A program made the translations under genes and the position numbers. Below the pieces are notes generated by a model, which saw nothing but the letters and a program-made list of their open reading frames with translations, made no database searches and had not been told where the DNA came from. From contig NZ_VAWE01000001.1 of NCBI RefSeq assembly GCF_005795905.1, positions 3,134,501 through 3,198,500 of the forward strand: a stretch of 64,000 nucleotides of DNA, in the 5' to 3' direction. Positions 19,792 through 29,403 of this stretch are shown here, in pieces; position 1 is the stretch's first letter, and every line of letters starts with the position of its first letter. The stretch is from Streptomyces marianii (lineage in GTDB: Bacteria; Actinomycetota; Actinomycetes; Streptomycetales; Streptomycetaceae).

Positions 19792-21231
19792 CTACGCCCC
19801 GCCGGTCGCCTTCCGGCTCTGCAACTGGCGCGCGACCTCCGCGATCGAGCCCGACAACGACGGGTACACGGTGAAGGCGTTTGCGATCTGCTCCACCGTC
19901 AGGTTGTTGTCGACCGCGATCGAGATGGGGTGAATCAGTTCCGAAGCGCGCGGCGCCACGACCACTCCGCCGACCACGATGCCGGTGCCGGGTCGGCAGA
20001 AGATCTTCACGAAGCCGTCCCTGATGCCCTGCATCTTGGCGCGCGGGTTGCGCAGCAGCGGCAGTTTGACGACCCGGGCCTCGATGACGCCGCCGTCCAC
20101 GTCCGCCTGGGTGTAGCCGACGGTCGCGATCTCCGGGTCGGTGAAGACGTTCGACGAGACCGTCTTCAGGTTGAGCGGGGTCACCGCGTCGCCCAGGAAG
20201 TGGTACATGGCGATGCGTCCCTGCATCGCCGCCACCGAGGCCAGCGCGAAGACGCCGGTGACGTCGCCGGCCGCGTACACGCCCGGAGCCGTGGTGCGCG
20301 AGACCTTGTCGGTCCAGATGTGCCCGGACTCGGTGAGCTTGATCCCGGCCTCCTCCAGGCCCATGCCCGCGGAGTTGGGGACGGCGCCGACGGCCATCAG
20401 ACAGTGGGTGCCGGTGATGACCCGGCCGTCGGCCAGCGTCACCTCGACACGGTCTCCGACCCGCTTGGCGGACTGGGCGCGGGAGCGGGCCATGACGTTC
20501 ATGCCGCGGCGCCGGAAGACGTCCTCGAGGACCGCGGCGGCGTCCGGGTCCTCCCCCGGCAGCACCCGGTCGCGGGAGGAGACGAGCGTGACCCGGGAGC
20601 CGAGCGCCTGGTAGGCGCCGGCGAACTCGGCGCCGGTCACGCCCGAGCCGACCACGATCAGCTCTGCGGGGAGCTCGTCCAGGTCGTACACCTGGGTCCA
20701 GTTGAGGATCCGCTCGCCGTCGGGCCGGGCGTCCGGGATCTCGCGCGGGTGACCGCCGGTGGCGATCAGCACGGCGTCGGCGGTGAGCGTCTCCTCGCTG
20801 CCGTCCGCCGCGGTGACGACGACCTTCCGGGAGCCGTCCAGGGCCTGACCGCCCTCCAGCCGGCCCCGGCCGCGCATGACGCGGGCGCCGGCACGGGTCA
20901 CTGAGGCCGTGATGTCGTGGGACTGGGCGAGTGCGAGCCGCTTGACCCGCCGGTTGACCTTGCCGAGGTCGACGCCGACGATCCGGGCGGCCTGCTCGAT
21001 GTGCGGGGTGTCGTCCGCGACGATGATGCCGAGCTCCTCGTGCGACGAGTCGAAGTTCGTCATCACCTCGGCGGTGGCGATCAGGGTCTTCGAGGGTACG
21101 CAGTCGGTGAGTACGGAGGCTCCGCCGAGGCCGTCGCAGTCGACGACGGTCACCTCCGCGCCGAGCTGGGCGGCCACCAGAGCCGCCTCGTATCCGCCGG
21201 GTCCGCCACCGATGATCACGATCCGGGTCAC
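19792..21231 (-). CDS. lpdA: LpdA-type NAD(P)H quinone reductase (flavoprotein disulfide reductase fold)
   Basis: A 479-aa FAD enzyme: the FAD-binding GGGPGGYEAA at the N-terminus, the second dinucleotide-binding VVGSGVTGAEFAGAY, YAAGDVTGVF, and a C-terminal dimerisation domain. The redox-active pair is incomplete: the segment reads GGASVLTDCVPSKT, so one Cys of the usual CxxxxC is missing. The C-terminal catalytic His-Glu segment reads TVYPSLSGSIAE, with Tyr replacing His. These are the same defects as in Mycobacterium tuberculosis LpdA (Rv3303c), a quinone reductase. It therefore should not act as dihydrolipoamide dehydrogenase. The start is GTG 21231, where the Rossmann fold begins. Confidence 0.88.
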   Translation of the reverse strand: MTRIVIIGGGPGGYEAALVAAQLGAEVTVVDCDGLGGASVLTDCVPSKTLIATAEVMTNFDSSHEELGIIVADDTPHIEQAARIVGVDLGKVNRRVKRLALAQSHDITASVTRAGARVMRGRGRLEGGQALDGSRKVVVTAADGSEETLTADAVLIATGGHPREIPDARPDGERILNWTQVYDLDELPAELIVVGSGVTGAEFAGAYQALGSRVTLVSSRDRVLPGEDPDAAAVLEDVFRRRGMNVMARSRAQSAKRVGDRVEVTLADGRVITGTHCLMAVGAVPNSAGMGLEEAGIKLTESGHIWTDKVSRTTAPGVYAAGDVTGVFALASVAAMQGRIAMYHFLGDAVTPLNLKTVSSNVFTDPEIATVGYTQADVDGGVIEARVVKLPLLRNPRAKMQGIRDGFVKIFCRPGTGIVVGGVVVAPRASELIHPISIAVDNNLTVEQIANAFTVYPSLSGSIAEVARQLQSRKATGGA

Positions 21232-21491
21232 TGGGGTTACGCCTCGCGCTCTCGCTCTGCCGGGTGTCCGTCCACCCCATTCTCCCGCACCCGGGAACCT
21301 GCTTCGCGCCCGGGGCTCTCCCGGGCCCGGAACGGACCGGGAGGGAACCGGGGAGAAGACGGAGGGACCCGGCGCGGACGCGGGACCTGCACGTACGGGC
21401 CCGGGCCCGTACGGCGGCGGGCCTCCCCGCGGCTCCGTCCCGGGGGATCGGGGCGGGCGGCCACCGCTTCCCCTCCCGTACCCTCGACCCC

Positions 21492-21929
21492 ATGTCGCTC
21501 TACGCCGCGTACGCCGGCAACCTCGACGCGCGGCTGATGACCCGCCGCGCACCGCACTCCCCGTTGCGCGGCACGGGCTGGCTCAACGGCTGGCGGCTGA
21601 CGTTCGGCGGCGAGCAGATGGGCTGGGAGGGGGCGCTGGCCACGATCGTGGAGGCTCCCCGCTCGCAGGTCTTCGTCGCGCTGTACGACATCGCCCCGCT
21701 CGACGAGGACTCGATGGACCGCTGGGAGGGCGTCGGACTCGACATCTACCGCCGCATGCGGGTCCGGGTGCACACGCTGGACGGCGAGGAGCCGGCCTGG
21801 GTGTACGTGCTGAACGGGTACGAGGGCGGGCTGCCCTCCGCCCGCTACCTGGGTGAGATCGCCGACGCGGCCGAGTCCGCCGGCGCCCCCCACGACTACG
21901 TGATGGAGCTGCGCAAGCGCCCCTGCTGA
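21492..21929 (+). CDS. Gamma-glutamylcyclotransferase-like protein
   Basis: A 145-aa protein with the GGCT-like (AIG2-like) fold: the substrate loop YAAYAGNLD at the N-terminus (family YGSN), the central Glu-containing GWEGALATIVEA and the MDRWEGVG segment carrying the probable catalytic acid. It would cyclise a gamma-glutamyl-amine or related substrate; the exact substrate is unknown. The start is ATG 21492. A TACCCT hexamer 7 nt upstream may serve as a -10 of a leaderless transcript. It is divergent from lpdA. Confidence 0.8.
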   Translation: MSLYAAYAGNLDARLMTRRAPHSPLRGTGWLNGWRLTFGGEQMGWEGALATIVEAPRSQVFVALYDIAPLDEDSMDRWEGVGLDIYRRMRVRVHTLDGEEPAWVYVLNGYEGGLPSARYLGEIADAAESAGAPHDYVMELRKRPC

Positions 21930-22062
21930 CCGGGGCGCCCGGAGGCCCTCCCCGGGGCGCGCACCGGTTCCCCGTACCCGTCGGGCCGTGCGCCCGGCGC
22001 GCTTCCCGGGGCCTTTGTGCATTTCCACGAGGAAACGGTTGCAGAGTCGTGAGCATCGTCAT

Positions 22063-22098
22063 CTACGCGCGTAGGGATTCTCAGGCTAGGCTTTTCTC
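22063..22098 (+). promoter_or_regulatory. Salvage operator and leaderless promoter of the PNP gene
   Basis: The perfect palindrome CTACGCGCGTAG is at 22063-22074. TAGGCT (22087-22092) is a -10 exactly 6 nt before the GTG at 22099, and there is no ribosome-binding site. The operator covers the position expected for the -35. Confidence 0.75.
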
Positions 22099-22908
22099 GT
22101 GAACGTTTCCCTTACCCCGGACCCCCACGCCGCCGCCGACGCCGCGGCCGCGCGCCTGCGAGAGCTGACCGGCGCCGAGACCCACGACGTCGCCCTGGTG
22201 ATGGGCTCGGGCTGGGCGCCCGCGGTCGACGCCCTCGGCGCCCCCGACGCCGAGTTCCCGGTCACCGAACTGCCCGGCTTCCCGCCCCCGGCGGTCGAGG
22301 GCCACGGCGGCAAGATCCGCTCGTACCGGATCGGTGAGAAGCGGGCGCTCGTCTTCCTCGGCCGTACGCACTACTACGAGGGCCGCGGCGTCGCCGCCGT
22401 GGCGCACGGTGTGCGCACCGCCGTCGCCTCCGGCTGCAAGACCGTGGTCCTGACCAACGGCTGCGGCGGTCTGCGCGAGGGCATGCGGCCCGGCCAGCCG
22501 GTCCTCATCGGCGACCACATCAACCTCACCGCGGCCTCCCCGATCGTCGGCGCCAACTTCGTGGACCTGACCGACCTGTACTCGCCGCGGCTGCGGGCCC
22601 TGTGCAAGGAGGTGGACCCGACGCTGGAGGAGGGCGTCTACGTCCAGTTCCCCGGCCCGCACTACGAGACCCCTGCCGAGATCAACATGGTCCGTGTCAT
22701 GGGCGGCGACCTGGTCGGCATGTCCACGGTTCTCGAGGCCATCGCGGCCCGCGAGGCCGGCGCCGAGGTCCTCGGCATCTCCCTCGTCACCAACCTCGCC
22801 GCCGGGCTGTCGGGTGAGCCGCTGAACCACGAAGAGGTCCTGCAGGCAGGCCGTGACTCCGCGGCGCGGATGGGCGAGCTGCTGACCCGGGTGCTGGACC
22901 GGATCTGA
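22099..22908 (+). CDS. Purine-nucleoside phosphorylase (trimeric class)
   Basis: A 269-aa enzyme that splits (deoxy)inosine and (deoxy)guanosine with phosphate into base and (deoxy)ribose-1-phosphate. Signatures of the low-molecular-mass trimeric class are visible: the phosphate loop [48 protein letters not shown], and [16 protein letters not shown] with the base-site segment SLVTNLAAG. The start is GTG 22099, with a leaderless-type promoter and the salvage operator directly upstream. The phosphopentomutase-like gene follows 178 bp later, a logical next step for the ribose-1-phosphate product. Confidence 0.93.
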   Translation: MNVSLTPDPHAAADAAAARLRELTGAETHDVALVMGSGWAPAVDALGAPDAEFPVTELPGFPPPAVEGHGGKIRSYRIGEKRALVFLGRTHYYEGRGVAAVAHGVRTAVASGCKTVVLTNGCGGLREGMRPGQPVLIGDHINLTAASPIVGANFVDLTDLYSPRLRALCKEVDPTLEEGVYVQFPGPHYETPAEINMVRVMGGDLVGMSTVLEAIAAREAGAEVLGISLVTNLAAGLSGEPLNHEEVLQAGRDSAARMGELLTRVLDRI

Positions 22909-23086
22909 CGGGTCGCCGCCCCGGCGCCGGCGCGGCGCCGGGCGCGGACCCCACCCGCCGGGCGCGCCGCCCGGAGCGCAGCGGGCCGACACCGCCGCCC
23001 GGAACGGGCAGACGCAGTCGTGGACGCTGTCGGGCACACAGCCGGCGGCGCTCACGCTCACGACGACACCAGAGAGGCACATCACC

Positions 23087-24748
23087 GTGGCGCAGGACCT
23101 GATCGCGCAGGCCCGGGCTTGGCTGGCCGAGGACCCCGACGCGGAGACCCGCGACGAGCTGGGCCGGATCATCGAGGCCGGGGACACGGCGGAGCTGGGC
23201 GCCCGGTTCGCCGGGACCCTTCAGTTCGGCACGGCCGGTCTGCGCGGGGAACTCGGGGCCGGGCCGATGCGGATGAACCGCGTCGTCGTCATCCGCGCCG
23301 CCGCCGGGCTGGCCGCGTACCTCAAGGCGCAGGGCCATGACGGCGGCCTGGTCGTGATCGGCTACGACGCCCGCCACAAGTCCGCGGACTTCGCCCGCGA
23401 CACCGCCGCCGTCATGGCCGGTGCCGGACTGCGGGCCGCGCTGCTGCCGCGCCCGCTGCCCACGCCCGTACTCGCGTTCGCGATCCGGCACCTGGGGGCC
23501 GTCGCCGGCGTCGAGGTCACCGCGAGCCACAACCCGCCGCGCGACAACGGATACAAGGTCTACCTCGGGGACGGCGCCCAGATCGTGCCCCCGGCCGACG
23601 CCGGGATCGCCGCGGCGATCGAGGCGGTCGGCAGCATCCACGACCTGCCGCGCCCCGAGGGCGGCTGGGAGACGCTCGGGGACGAGGTCCTGGAGGCGTA
23701 TCTGGAGCGCACGGACGCGGTCCTGAGCCCGCACTCGCCGCGTACGGCCCGCGTGGTCCACACGGCCCTGCACGGCGTCGGCAGCGACGTGGTGCTGGCG
23801 GCCTGGGAACGGGCCGGGTTCCCCGCCCCCGTGCTCGTCGGCGAGCAGGCCGAGCCGGACCCCGACTTCCCCACGGTCGCCTTCCCCAACCCGGAGGAGC
23901 CGGGCGCGATGGACCTCGCGTTCGCGAAGGCGCGCGAGGCCGGGCCGGACCTCGTCATCGCCAACGACCCCGACGCCGACCGCTGCGCGGTGGCGGTCCC
24001 CGACGAAAGCGCGGACGGCGGCTGGCGCATGCTCCGCGGCGACGAGGTCGGCGCGCTGCTCGGCGCCCATCTCGTCCGCAAGGGCGTGGCGAAGGACGCG
24101 AGCAACACCTTCGCCACGTCGATCGTGTCGTCGTCGCTGCTCGGCCGGATCGCCGCCGCGGCCGGGCTCGGCTACGAGGAGACGCTGACGGGCTTCAAGT
24201 GGATCTCCCGTGCGGAGGGTCTGCGGTACGGCTACGAAGAGGCGCTCGGCTACTGCGTCGACCCGGACGGCGTGCGCGACAAGGACGGCATCACCGCCGC
24301 CCTGCTGGTCGCCGAACTGGCCTCGGAGCTGAAGGCCGAGGGCCGTACGCTCACGGACCTGCTGGACGACCTCGCCGTCGCCCACGGCCTGCACGCGACC
24401 GACCAGCTCTCGGTGCGCGTGGAGGACCTGGACGTCATCGCGGAGGCCATGCGCCGACTGCGCGGGAAGCCGCCCGTGGCACTGGCCGGGCTGCGGGTGG
24501 TGTCGGCGGAGGACCTGTCGAAGGGCACCGAGGCACTGCCGCCCACTGACGGTCTGCGGTACTACCTGGAGGGCGAGTACGACGCCCGCGTCATCGTCCG
24601 CCCCAGCGGCACCGAGCCCAAGCTCAAGTGCTACCTGGAGGTCGTGGTCCCGGTCGGCGGTCGGGACGGGCTGGCCTCCGCGCGGACCCGTGCCTCCGAG
24701 GTCCTCGCGGCCGTCAAGCGGGACCTCGCGAAGGCCGCCGGGATCTGA
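23087..24748 (+). CDS. Phosphohexomutase family enzyme, probable phosphopentomutase
   Basis: A 553-aa alpha-D-phosphohexomutase with all four domains. The catalytic phosphoserine lies in VTASHNPPRDNGYKVY, the metal loop in ANDPDADRCAVAV, the sugar loop in GYEEALGYCVDPD, and the phosphate-binding loop in RPSGTEPKLKCYLEV. The family acts on hexose- or pentose-1-phosphates. Placement right after the PNP gene, as in mycobacteria where pmmB follows the PNP gene deoD, suggests conversion of (deoxy)ribose-1-phosphate to the 5-phosphate, feeding DeoC. A phosphoglucomutase or phosphomannomutase activity remains possible. The start is GTG 23087 with GAGAGG upstream. Confidence 0.88.
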   Translation: MAQDLIAQARAWLAEDPDAETRDELGRIIEAGDTAELGARFAGTLQFGTAGLRGELGAGPMRMNRVVVIRAAAGLAAYLKAQGHDGGLVVIGYDARHKSADFARDTAAVMAGAGLRAALLPRPLPTPVLAFAIRHLGAVAGVEVTASHNPPRDNGYKVYLGDGAQIVPPADAGIAAAIEAVGSIHDLPRPEGGWETLGDEVLEAYLERTDAVLSPHSPRTARVVHTALHGVGSDVVLAAWERAGFPAPVLVGEQAEPDPDFPTVAFPNPEEPGAMDLAFAKAREAGPDLVIANDPDADRCAVAVPDESADGGWRMLRGDEVGALLGAHLVRKGVAKDASNTFATSIVSSSLLGRIAAAAGLGYEETLTGFKWISRAEGLRYGYEEALGYCVDPDGVRDKDGITAALLVAELASELKAEGRTLTDLLDDLAVAHGLHATDQLSVRVEDLDVIAEAMRRLRGKPPVALAGLRVVSAEDLSKGTEALPPTDGLRYYLEGEYDARVIVRPSGTEPKLKCYLEVVVPVGGRDGLASARTRASEVLAAVKRDLAKAAGI

Positions 24749-24784
24749 CGGTCCGCCGGGCCGGACTCCCCGCCCGCGTCCGGC

Positions 24785-24885
24785 CCCCGGACGGGCGCGG
24801 GCAGACACCGCCGGGCGCGGGCAGACGCAGGCAGACACCGCCGGGCGCAGGCAGACGCGGCAGGCGCGGGCAGGCGCGGGCCGTC
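24785..24885. repeat. Short degenerate minisatellite
   Basis: Overlapping GCGGGCAGAC / ACCGCCGGGC units repeat imperfectly for about 100 bp between the mutase and the mannosyltransferase-like gene. Non-coding. Confidence 0.55.
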
Positions 24886-24992
24886 TTCCTGCGGGTGATT
24901 TCCGTACGGCAACCGACCTACCGGCCCGTGCCCCTCCGTGCCCTTCGGGCGAGGGTGGCCCCGGTAGCGCCCGCCGAATCACCGGAGCCCCC

Positions 24993-26189
24993 GTGCCCCC
25001 GACCGCAACCCCTCACGCCACCGTCCCCGCCTCCCGCCGGGCACCCGGCTCGGGAGGCGGCGCCGTACCCGGTGGGGGGAGCCGGCTGCTCCACGCACTG
25101 CACCGGGCCGCCCCGGCGCTGCTCGGCTATCTGGCCGTACGGCTGACGGGGCTCCTGGTGCTCGCGCGGTGGGCCCACCTCAAGGGCGAGAGCCTCTGGC
25201 CGACGCTGGCCGCCTCCTGGGACTCCCACTGGTACCTGGGGATCGCCGACCACGGCTACCACCACGAGCTCGGACCCGCCCCGAACACCAACAACCTGGC
25301 GTTCTTCCCGCTCTATCCGGTACTGGTGAGAGCCGTCGCCGCGGTGACCCCGGGCAGCCGCGCCTCGGTGGCCCTGGCGGTCGCGGTGGTGGCGTCAGTC
25401 GCCGCGGCGTGGGGCATCTTCGCGGTCGGCGAGCGGCTGCACGGGTGGCGTGCCGGGACCGTGCTGGCGGTGCTCTGGGGCGCGATGCCCGTCGCGGTCG
25501 TCCAGTGGATGGCCTACACCGAATCGCTGTTCACGGCGCTCGTGGCCTGGTCGCTGTACGCGGCGCTCACCGGCCGCTGGCTGTGGGCCGGCTGGCTGGC
25601 GGCCCTGGCCGGGCTCACCCGGCCGACGGGCGTCGCGATCGCCGTGGCGGTGACGATGGCCGGGCTGGCCGCGTTCGTCCGCGGCCGCGGCCGGCGTGCG
25701 CTCGCGGGAGCGCTGCTCGCTCCGCTGGGCTGGTGCGGCTACGTGGCCTGGGTGGCGCTCCGCCTCGGGCGCTGGGACGGCTACTTCGCCGTGCAGCGGC
25801 GGTGGGCCAACGTGTGGGACGGCGGGAAGGTGACGCTGGAGGAGCTCACGCAGCAACTCGCCTACGACGCGGACCCGCAGTTGCTGATGCTGCTCGTGTC
25901 CGTCGTCCTGGTGCTGGCCGCCGGGCTGTTCCTGCTCTGCCTCGCCGACCGGCAGCCGATGGTGCTGGTGGTGTTCACGGGTGTGCTGCTGCTCATCGTC
26001 CTCGGCAGCGGCGGCGTCTACTTCCCGCGCGCGCGGTTCCTGCTGCCCGCGTTCCCGCTGCTGCTGCCCGTCGCGGTGGCGGTGGCGCGGGCGCGGAGGG
26101 CGGCGGCGCTGCTGGTCCTCGGCGGTGCGGTGCTGTCCTCGGCCTGGCTCGGCGGGCATCTGCTGCTGGTGTGGCAGGGCCCGCCGTGA
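24993..26189 (+). CDS. Polytopic membrane mannosyltransferase-like protein (PIG-V-like)
   Basis: A 398-aa integral membrane protein with about nine to ten helices. The first extracytoplasmic loop has the acidic motif ASWDSHWYLGIADHGY, characteristic of GT-C glycosyltransferases that use polyprenyl-phosphate sugars, and FFPLYPVLVR follows as in PIG-V-like mannosyltransferases. It probably glycosylates a lipid, glycan or protein outside the membrane; donor and acceptor are unknown. The start is GTG 24993, 5 nt after GGAG; the open frame upstream of it is low-complexity. Confidence 0.82.
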   Translation: MPPTATPHATVPASRRAPGSGGGAVPGGGSRLLHALHRAAPALLGYLAVRLTGLLVLARWAHLKGESLWPTLAASWDSHWYLGIADHGYHHELGPAPNTNNLAFFPLYPVLVRAVAAVTPGSRASVALAVAVVASVAAAWGIFAVGERLHGWRAGTVLAVLWGAMPVAVVQWMAYTESLFTALVAWSLYAALTGRWLWAGWLAALAGLTRPTGVAIAVAVTMAGLAAFVRGRGRRALAGALLAPLGWCGYVAWVALRLGRWDGYFAVQRRWANVWDGGKVTLEELTQQLAYDADPQLLMLLVSVVLVLAAGLFLLCLADRQPMVLVVFTGVLLLIVLGSGGVYFPRARFLLPAFPLLLPVAVAVARARRAAALLVLGGAVLSSAWLGGHLLLVWQGPP

Positions 26190-26259
26190 CGGGCAGGCGG
26201 CCGGCTCCGCGCCGCGGTCCGCGCCTGCCGCGCACCCGACCGGGGAGGCCAGTCCCGGC

Positions 26260-26901
26260 TCAGCCGACGGCGAGCAGGACGAGCAGGGCGACCGCTCCCA
26301 CGAGGACCGGGCCGACGATCTCGTAGGCCCAGCGCACCTGCGGTTCTCCGGTGGCGGTCGGCCGGTGCGCGGCCCGCTCGGACAGCTCCCGCAGTTCGGC
26401 GATCGTCCGGCCGCCGGGCGCCATGTGCGACGCGCCGCCCGCGGCGGGGACGCCGCCCTGCCCGGTGCCGATCCCGGAGTCGGCCGCGGCGGCCCTCGAC
26501 CGCCTGCGGGCGGCCGCCTTGCGCTGCCGCAGCGACACCGGCACGGCCCACAGCTGGTACTTCGTGCCGTCCTCGGTGAGGACCTCGCTCGAGTACACGG
26601 CGCGCACGTGCGCGACCGTCCGCCAGGGCAGCACGATGGTACGGAAGGGGTTCCTGATGCGGAGCCGGTCGTCGTTGGCGAAGACCGCGGGCCGCACGGT
26701 GAAGGCGACGATCAGCGGCACCAGCATCAGGAGTCCGGCGAGCGCGACCCAGGGCGTGAGCCCCTCGCCGCGGACGAGCGCGTCGCCGCCGATCAAGCCG
26801 GTGAGCGCGAGCAGCAGCACACCGGCCGCGATGCCGGAAAGCGAACGGTAGGCGCGGTCGGCGCAGGCCGGCTCGGCGGTCGGCTGCTCGGGGCTCTTCA
26901 T
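26260..26901 (-). CDS. Membrane-anchored PH-domain protein
   Basis: A 213-aa protein with two N-terminal membrane helices (about residues 22-40 and 48-70). A bacterial PH-like domain follows (DRLRIRNPFRTIVLPWRTVAHVRA...YQLWAVPVSLR), then an Arg/Ala-rich disordered region and a C-terminal helix (VLVGAVALLVLLAVG). The layout matches actinobacterial PH_6-type membrane proteins. It is convergent with the mannosyltransferase-like gene and divergent from deoC. The ATG at 26901 is preferred; a GTG 6 nt earlier is also possible. Function unknown. Confidence 0.82.
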   Translation of the reverse strand: MKSPEQPTAEPACADRAYRSLSGIAAGVLLLALTGLIGGDALVRGEGLTPWVALAGLLMLVPLIVAFTVRPAVFANDDRLRIRNPFRTIVLPWRTVAHVRAVYSSEVLTEDGTKYQLWAVPVSLRQRKAAARRRSRAAAADSGIGTGQGGVPAAGGASHMAPGGRTIAELRELSERAAHRPTATGEPQVRWAYEIVGPVLVGAVALLVLLAVG

Positions 26902-26969
26902 GCTCACGATTCTGCCCCATGGGCCCGTGGCACCCCACGACGAGTCCCAGGTGCCCCCTGTACAGGTTG

Positions 26970-26994
26970 CTACGCGCGTAGATATGCTGGTCTG
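26970..26994 (+). promoter_or_regulatory. Salvage operator and leaderless promoter of deoC
   Basis: The palindrome CTACGCGCGTAG (26970-26981) lies 1 nt before the -10 TATGCT (26983-26988), between -35 and -10. Six nt then lead to GTG 26995. There is no ribosome-binding site. Confidence 0.75.
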
Positions 26995-27948
26995 GTGACC
27001 ATGCCCACCATTGCACCTGCATTCGCTGACGTGACCTCGTCCGACAGCGCACTGCGCCGCTTCCTGCACGGGCTGCCCGGTGTCGACGCCGTCGGCCTGG
27101 AAGCGCGCGCCGCGTCTCTCGGCACCCGCTCCATCAAGTCGACGGCCAAGGCGTACGCCATCGACCTGGCCATCTCGATGATCGACCTGACGACGCTGGA
27201 AGGCGCGGACACCCCGGGCAAGGTCCGGGCGCTCGCCGCCAAGGCCGTCAACCCCGACCCGACCGACCGCTCCGCACCGAGGACGGCCGCCGTCTGCGTC
27301 TACCCCGACATGGTGGCCACCGCCAAGGCCGGCCTGGGCGGGGCGGACGTGAAGGTCGCCTCCGTCGCCACCGCCTTCCCCGCCGGCCGCGCCGCCCTGG
27401 ACGTCAAGCTCGCGGACACCCGTGACGCCGTCGAGGCCGGGGCCGACGAGATCGACATGGTGATCGACCGCGGCGCGTTCCTCGCGGGCGACTACATGAA
27501 GGTCTTCGAGGAGATCCGCGCCGTGAAGGAGGCCTCCGGCGCCGCCCGGCTGAAGGTCATCTTCGAGACCGGCGAGCTCTCCACGTACGACAACATCCGC
27601 CGCGCCTCCTGGCTCGGCATGATGGCCGGAGCCGACTTCATCAAGACGTCGACCGGGAAGGTCGCCGTCAACGCGACCCCGGCCAACACCCTCCTCATGC
27701 TGGAAGCCGTCCGCGACTTCCGCGCGCAGACCGGCGTACAGGTCGGCGTGAAGCCCGCCGGCGGCATCCGCACCAGCAAGGACGCCATCAAGTTCCTGGT
27801 ACTCGTCAACGAGACCGCGGGCCAGGACTGGCTGGACAACCACTGGTTCCGGTTCGGCGCGTCCAGCCTGCTGAACGACCTGCTGATGCAGCGCCAGAAG
27901 CTGGCGACCGGCCGCTACTCCGGCCCCGACTACGTGACGGTGGACTGA
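26995..27948 (+). CDS. deoC: Deoxyribose-phosphate aldolase
   Basis: A 317-aa class I aldolase that cleaves 2-deoxyribose-5-phosphate to glyceraldehyde-3-phosphate and acetaldehyde, the last step of deoxynucleoside breakdown. TIM-barrel signatures include ASVATAFPAG, ADEIDMVIDRGAF, the Schiff-base Lys in FIKTSTGKVAVNAT, and the second Lys in VGVKPAGGIRT. The form is about 60 residues longer than E. coli DeoC, with an extended N-terminus. GTG 26995 fits the promoter (6 nt after the -10); ATG 27001 is in frame and would lose two residues. The next gene starts 6 bp downstream and encodes an aldehyde dehydrogenase suited to remove the acetaldehyde. Confidence 0.94.
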   Translation: MTMPTIAPAFADVTSSDSALRRFLHGLPGVDAVGLEARAASLGTRSIKSTAKAYAIDLAISMIDLTTLEGADTPGKVRALAAKAVNPDPTDRSAPRTAAVCVYPDMVATAKAGLGGADVKVASVATAFPAGRAALDVKLADTRDAVEAGADEIDMVIDRGAFLAGDYMKVFEEIRAVKEASGAARLKVIFETGELSTYDNIRRASWLGMMAGADFIKTSTGKVAVNATPANTLLMLEAVRDFRAQTGVQVGVKPAGGIRTSKDAIKFLVLVNETAGQDWLDNHWFRFGASSLLNDLLMQRQKLATGRYSGPDYVTVD

Positions 27949-27954
27949 GACCCC

Positions 27955-29403
27955 ATGACCATGGACAAGCATTCTGTCTTCGAGTACGCGCCCGCACCCG
28001 AGTCGCGGTCGGTCGTCGACATCGCCCCGTCGTACGGACTCTTCATCGACGGCGAGTTCACCGACGCCGCCGACGGCAAGGTCTTCAAGACCGTCTCCCC
28101 CTCCACCGAGGAGGTCCTGTCCGAGGTCGCACGGGCGGGCGCCGAGGACGTCGACCGCGCGGTGAGGGCCGCGCGCAAGGCGTTCGAGAAGTGGTCCGCG
28201 CTGCCGGGCTCCGAGCGCGCCAAGTACCTCTTCCGCATCGCCCGCATCGTCCAGGAGCGCTCGCGCGAGCTCGCCGTCCTGGAGACCCTGGACAACGGAA
28301 AGCCGATCAAGGAGACCCGCGACTCCGACCTCCCGCTGGTCGCGGCGCACTTCTTCTACTACGCGGGCTGGGCCGACAAGCTCGGCCACGCGGGGTACGG
28401 ACCCGACCCGCGGCCCCTCGGCGTCGCCGGCCAGGTCATCCCCTGGAACTTCCCGCTGCTGATGCTGGCGTGGAAGATCGCCCCGGCGCTCGCCACCGGC
28501 AACACGGTGGTGCTGAAGCCCGCGGAGACCACCCCCCTGTCCGCGCTGTTCTTCGCCGACGTCTGCCGCCAGGCCGGGCTGCCCAAGGGCGTCGTCAACA
28601 TCGTCCCCGGCTACGGCGACGCGGGTGCCGCGCTCGTGGCCCACCCGGACGTGAACAAGGTGGCTTTCACCGGTTCCACCGCGGTCGGCAAGGCCATCGC
28701 CCGCGAGGTCGCGGGCACCGACAAGAAGCTCACGCTGGAGCTGGGCGGCAAGGGCGCCAACATCGTCTTCGACGACGCCCCGATCGACCAGGCCGTCGAG
28801 GGCATCGTCGGCGGCATCTTCTTCAACCAGGGCCAGGTCTGCTGCGCGGGCTCCCGCCTCCTCGTCCAGGAGTCGATCCAGGACGAGCTGCTGGACTCCC
28901 TCAAGCGGCGGCTGTCGACGCTGCGCCTCGGCGACCCGCTGGACAAGAACACCGACATCGGCGCCATCAACTCGGCCGAGCAGCTGTCCCGGATCACGGC
29001 CCTCGCCGAGACCGGTGAGGCCGAGGGCGCCGAGCGCTGGACGGCACCGTGCGAACTGCCGTCGTCCGGCTACTGGTTCGCCCCGACGCTGTTCACCAAC
29101 GTCACCCAGGCCCACACCATCGCCCGTGACGAGATCTTCGGCCCGGTGCTGTCGGTGCTGACGTTCCGCACCCCGGACGAGGCCGTCGCCAAGGCCAACA
29201 ACAGCCAGTACGGCCTGTCGGCGGGCATCTGGACGGAGAAGGGCTCCCGCATCCTCGCGGTGGCGAACAAGCTCCGCGCGGGTGTCGTCTGGGCGAACAC
29301 CTTCAACAAGTTCGACCCGACCTCGCCCTTCGGCGGATACAAGGAGTCGGGCTTCGGCCGCGAGGGCGGCCGCCACGGTCTGGAGGCCTACCTCGATGTC
29401 TGA
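27955..29403 (+). CDS. Aldehyde dehydrogenase (catalytically complete)
   Basis: A 482-aa NAD(P)-dependent aldehyde dehydrogenase. All active-site elements are present: the oxyanion Asn in VIPWNFPLLM, the cofactor Lys in VVLKPAETTPLSA, the Rossmann Gly motif FTGSTAVGKA, the general base Glu in LELGGKGAN, the nucleophile in NQGQVCCAGSR and the EIFGPVL segment. It is co-directional with deoC (6-bp gap), so acetaldehyde from deoxyribose breakdown is a likely substrate by context; this is inference. Its 3' end overlaps the next gene by 8 bp. Two in-frame ATGs (27955, 27961) could start it. Confidence 0.92.
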   Translation: MTMDKHSVFEYAPAPESRSVVDIAPSYGLFIDGEFTDAADGKVFKTVSPSTEEVLSEVARAGAEDVDRAVRAARKAFEKWSALPGSERAKYLFRIARIVQERSRELAVLETLDNGKPIKETRDSDLPLVAAHFFYYAGWADKLGHAGYGPDPRPLGVAGQVIPWNFPLLMLAWKIAPALATGNTVVLKPAETTPLSALFFADVCRQAGLPKGVVNIVPGYGDAGAALVAHPDVNKVAFTGSTAVGKAIAREVAGTDKKLTLELGGKGANIVFDDAPIDQAVEGIVGGIFFNQGQVCCAGSRLLVQESIQDELLDSLKRRLSTLRLGDPLDKNTDIGAINSAEQLSRITALAETGEAEGAERWTAPCELPSSGYWFAPTLFTNVTQAHTIARDEIFGPVLSVLTFRTPDEAVAKANNSQYGLSAGIWTEKGSRILAVANKLRAGVVWANTFNKFDPTSPFGGYKESGFGREGGRHGLEAYLDV

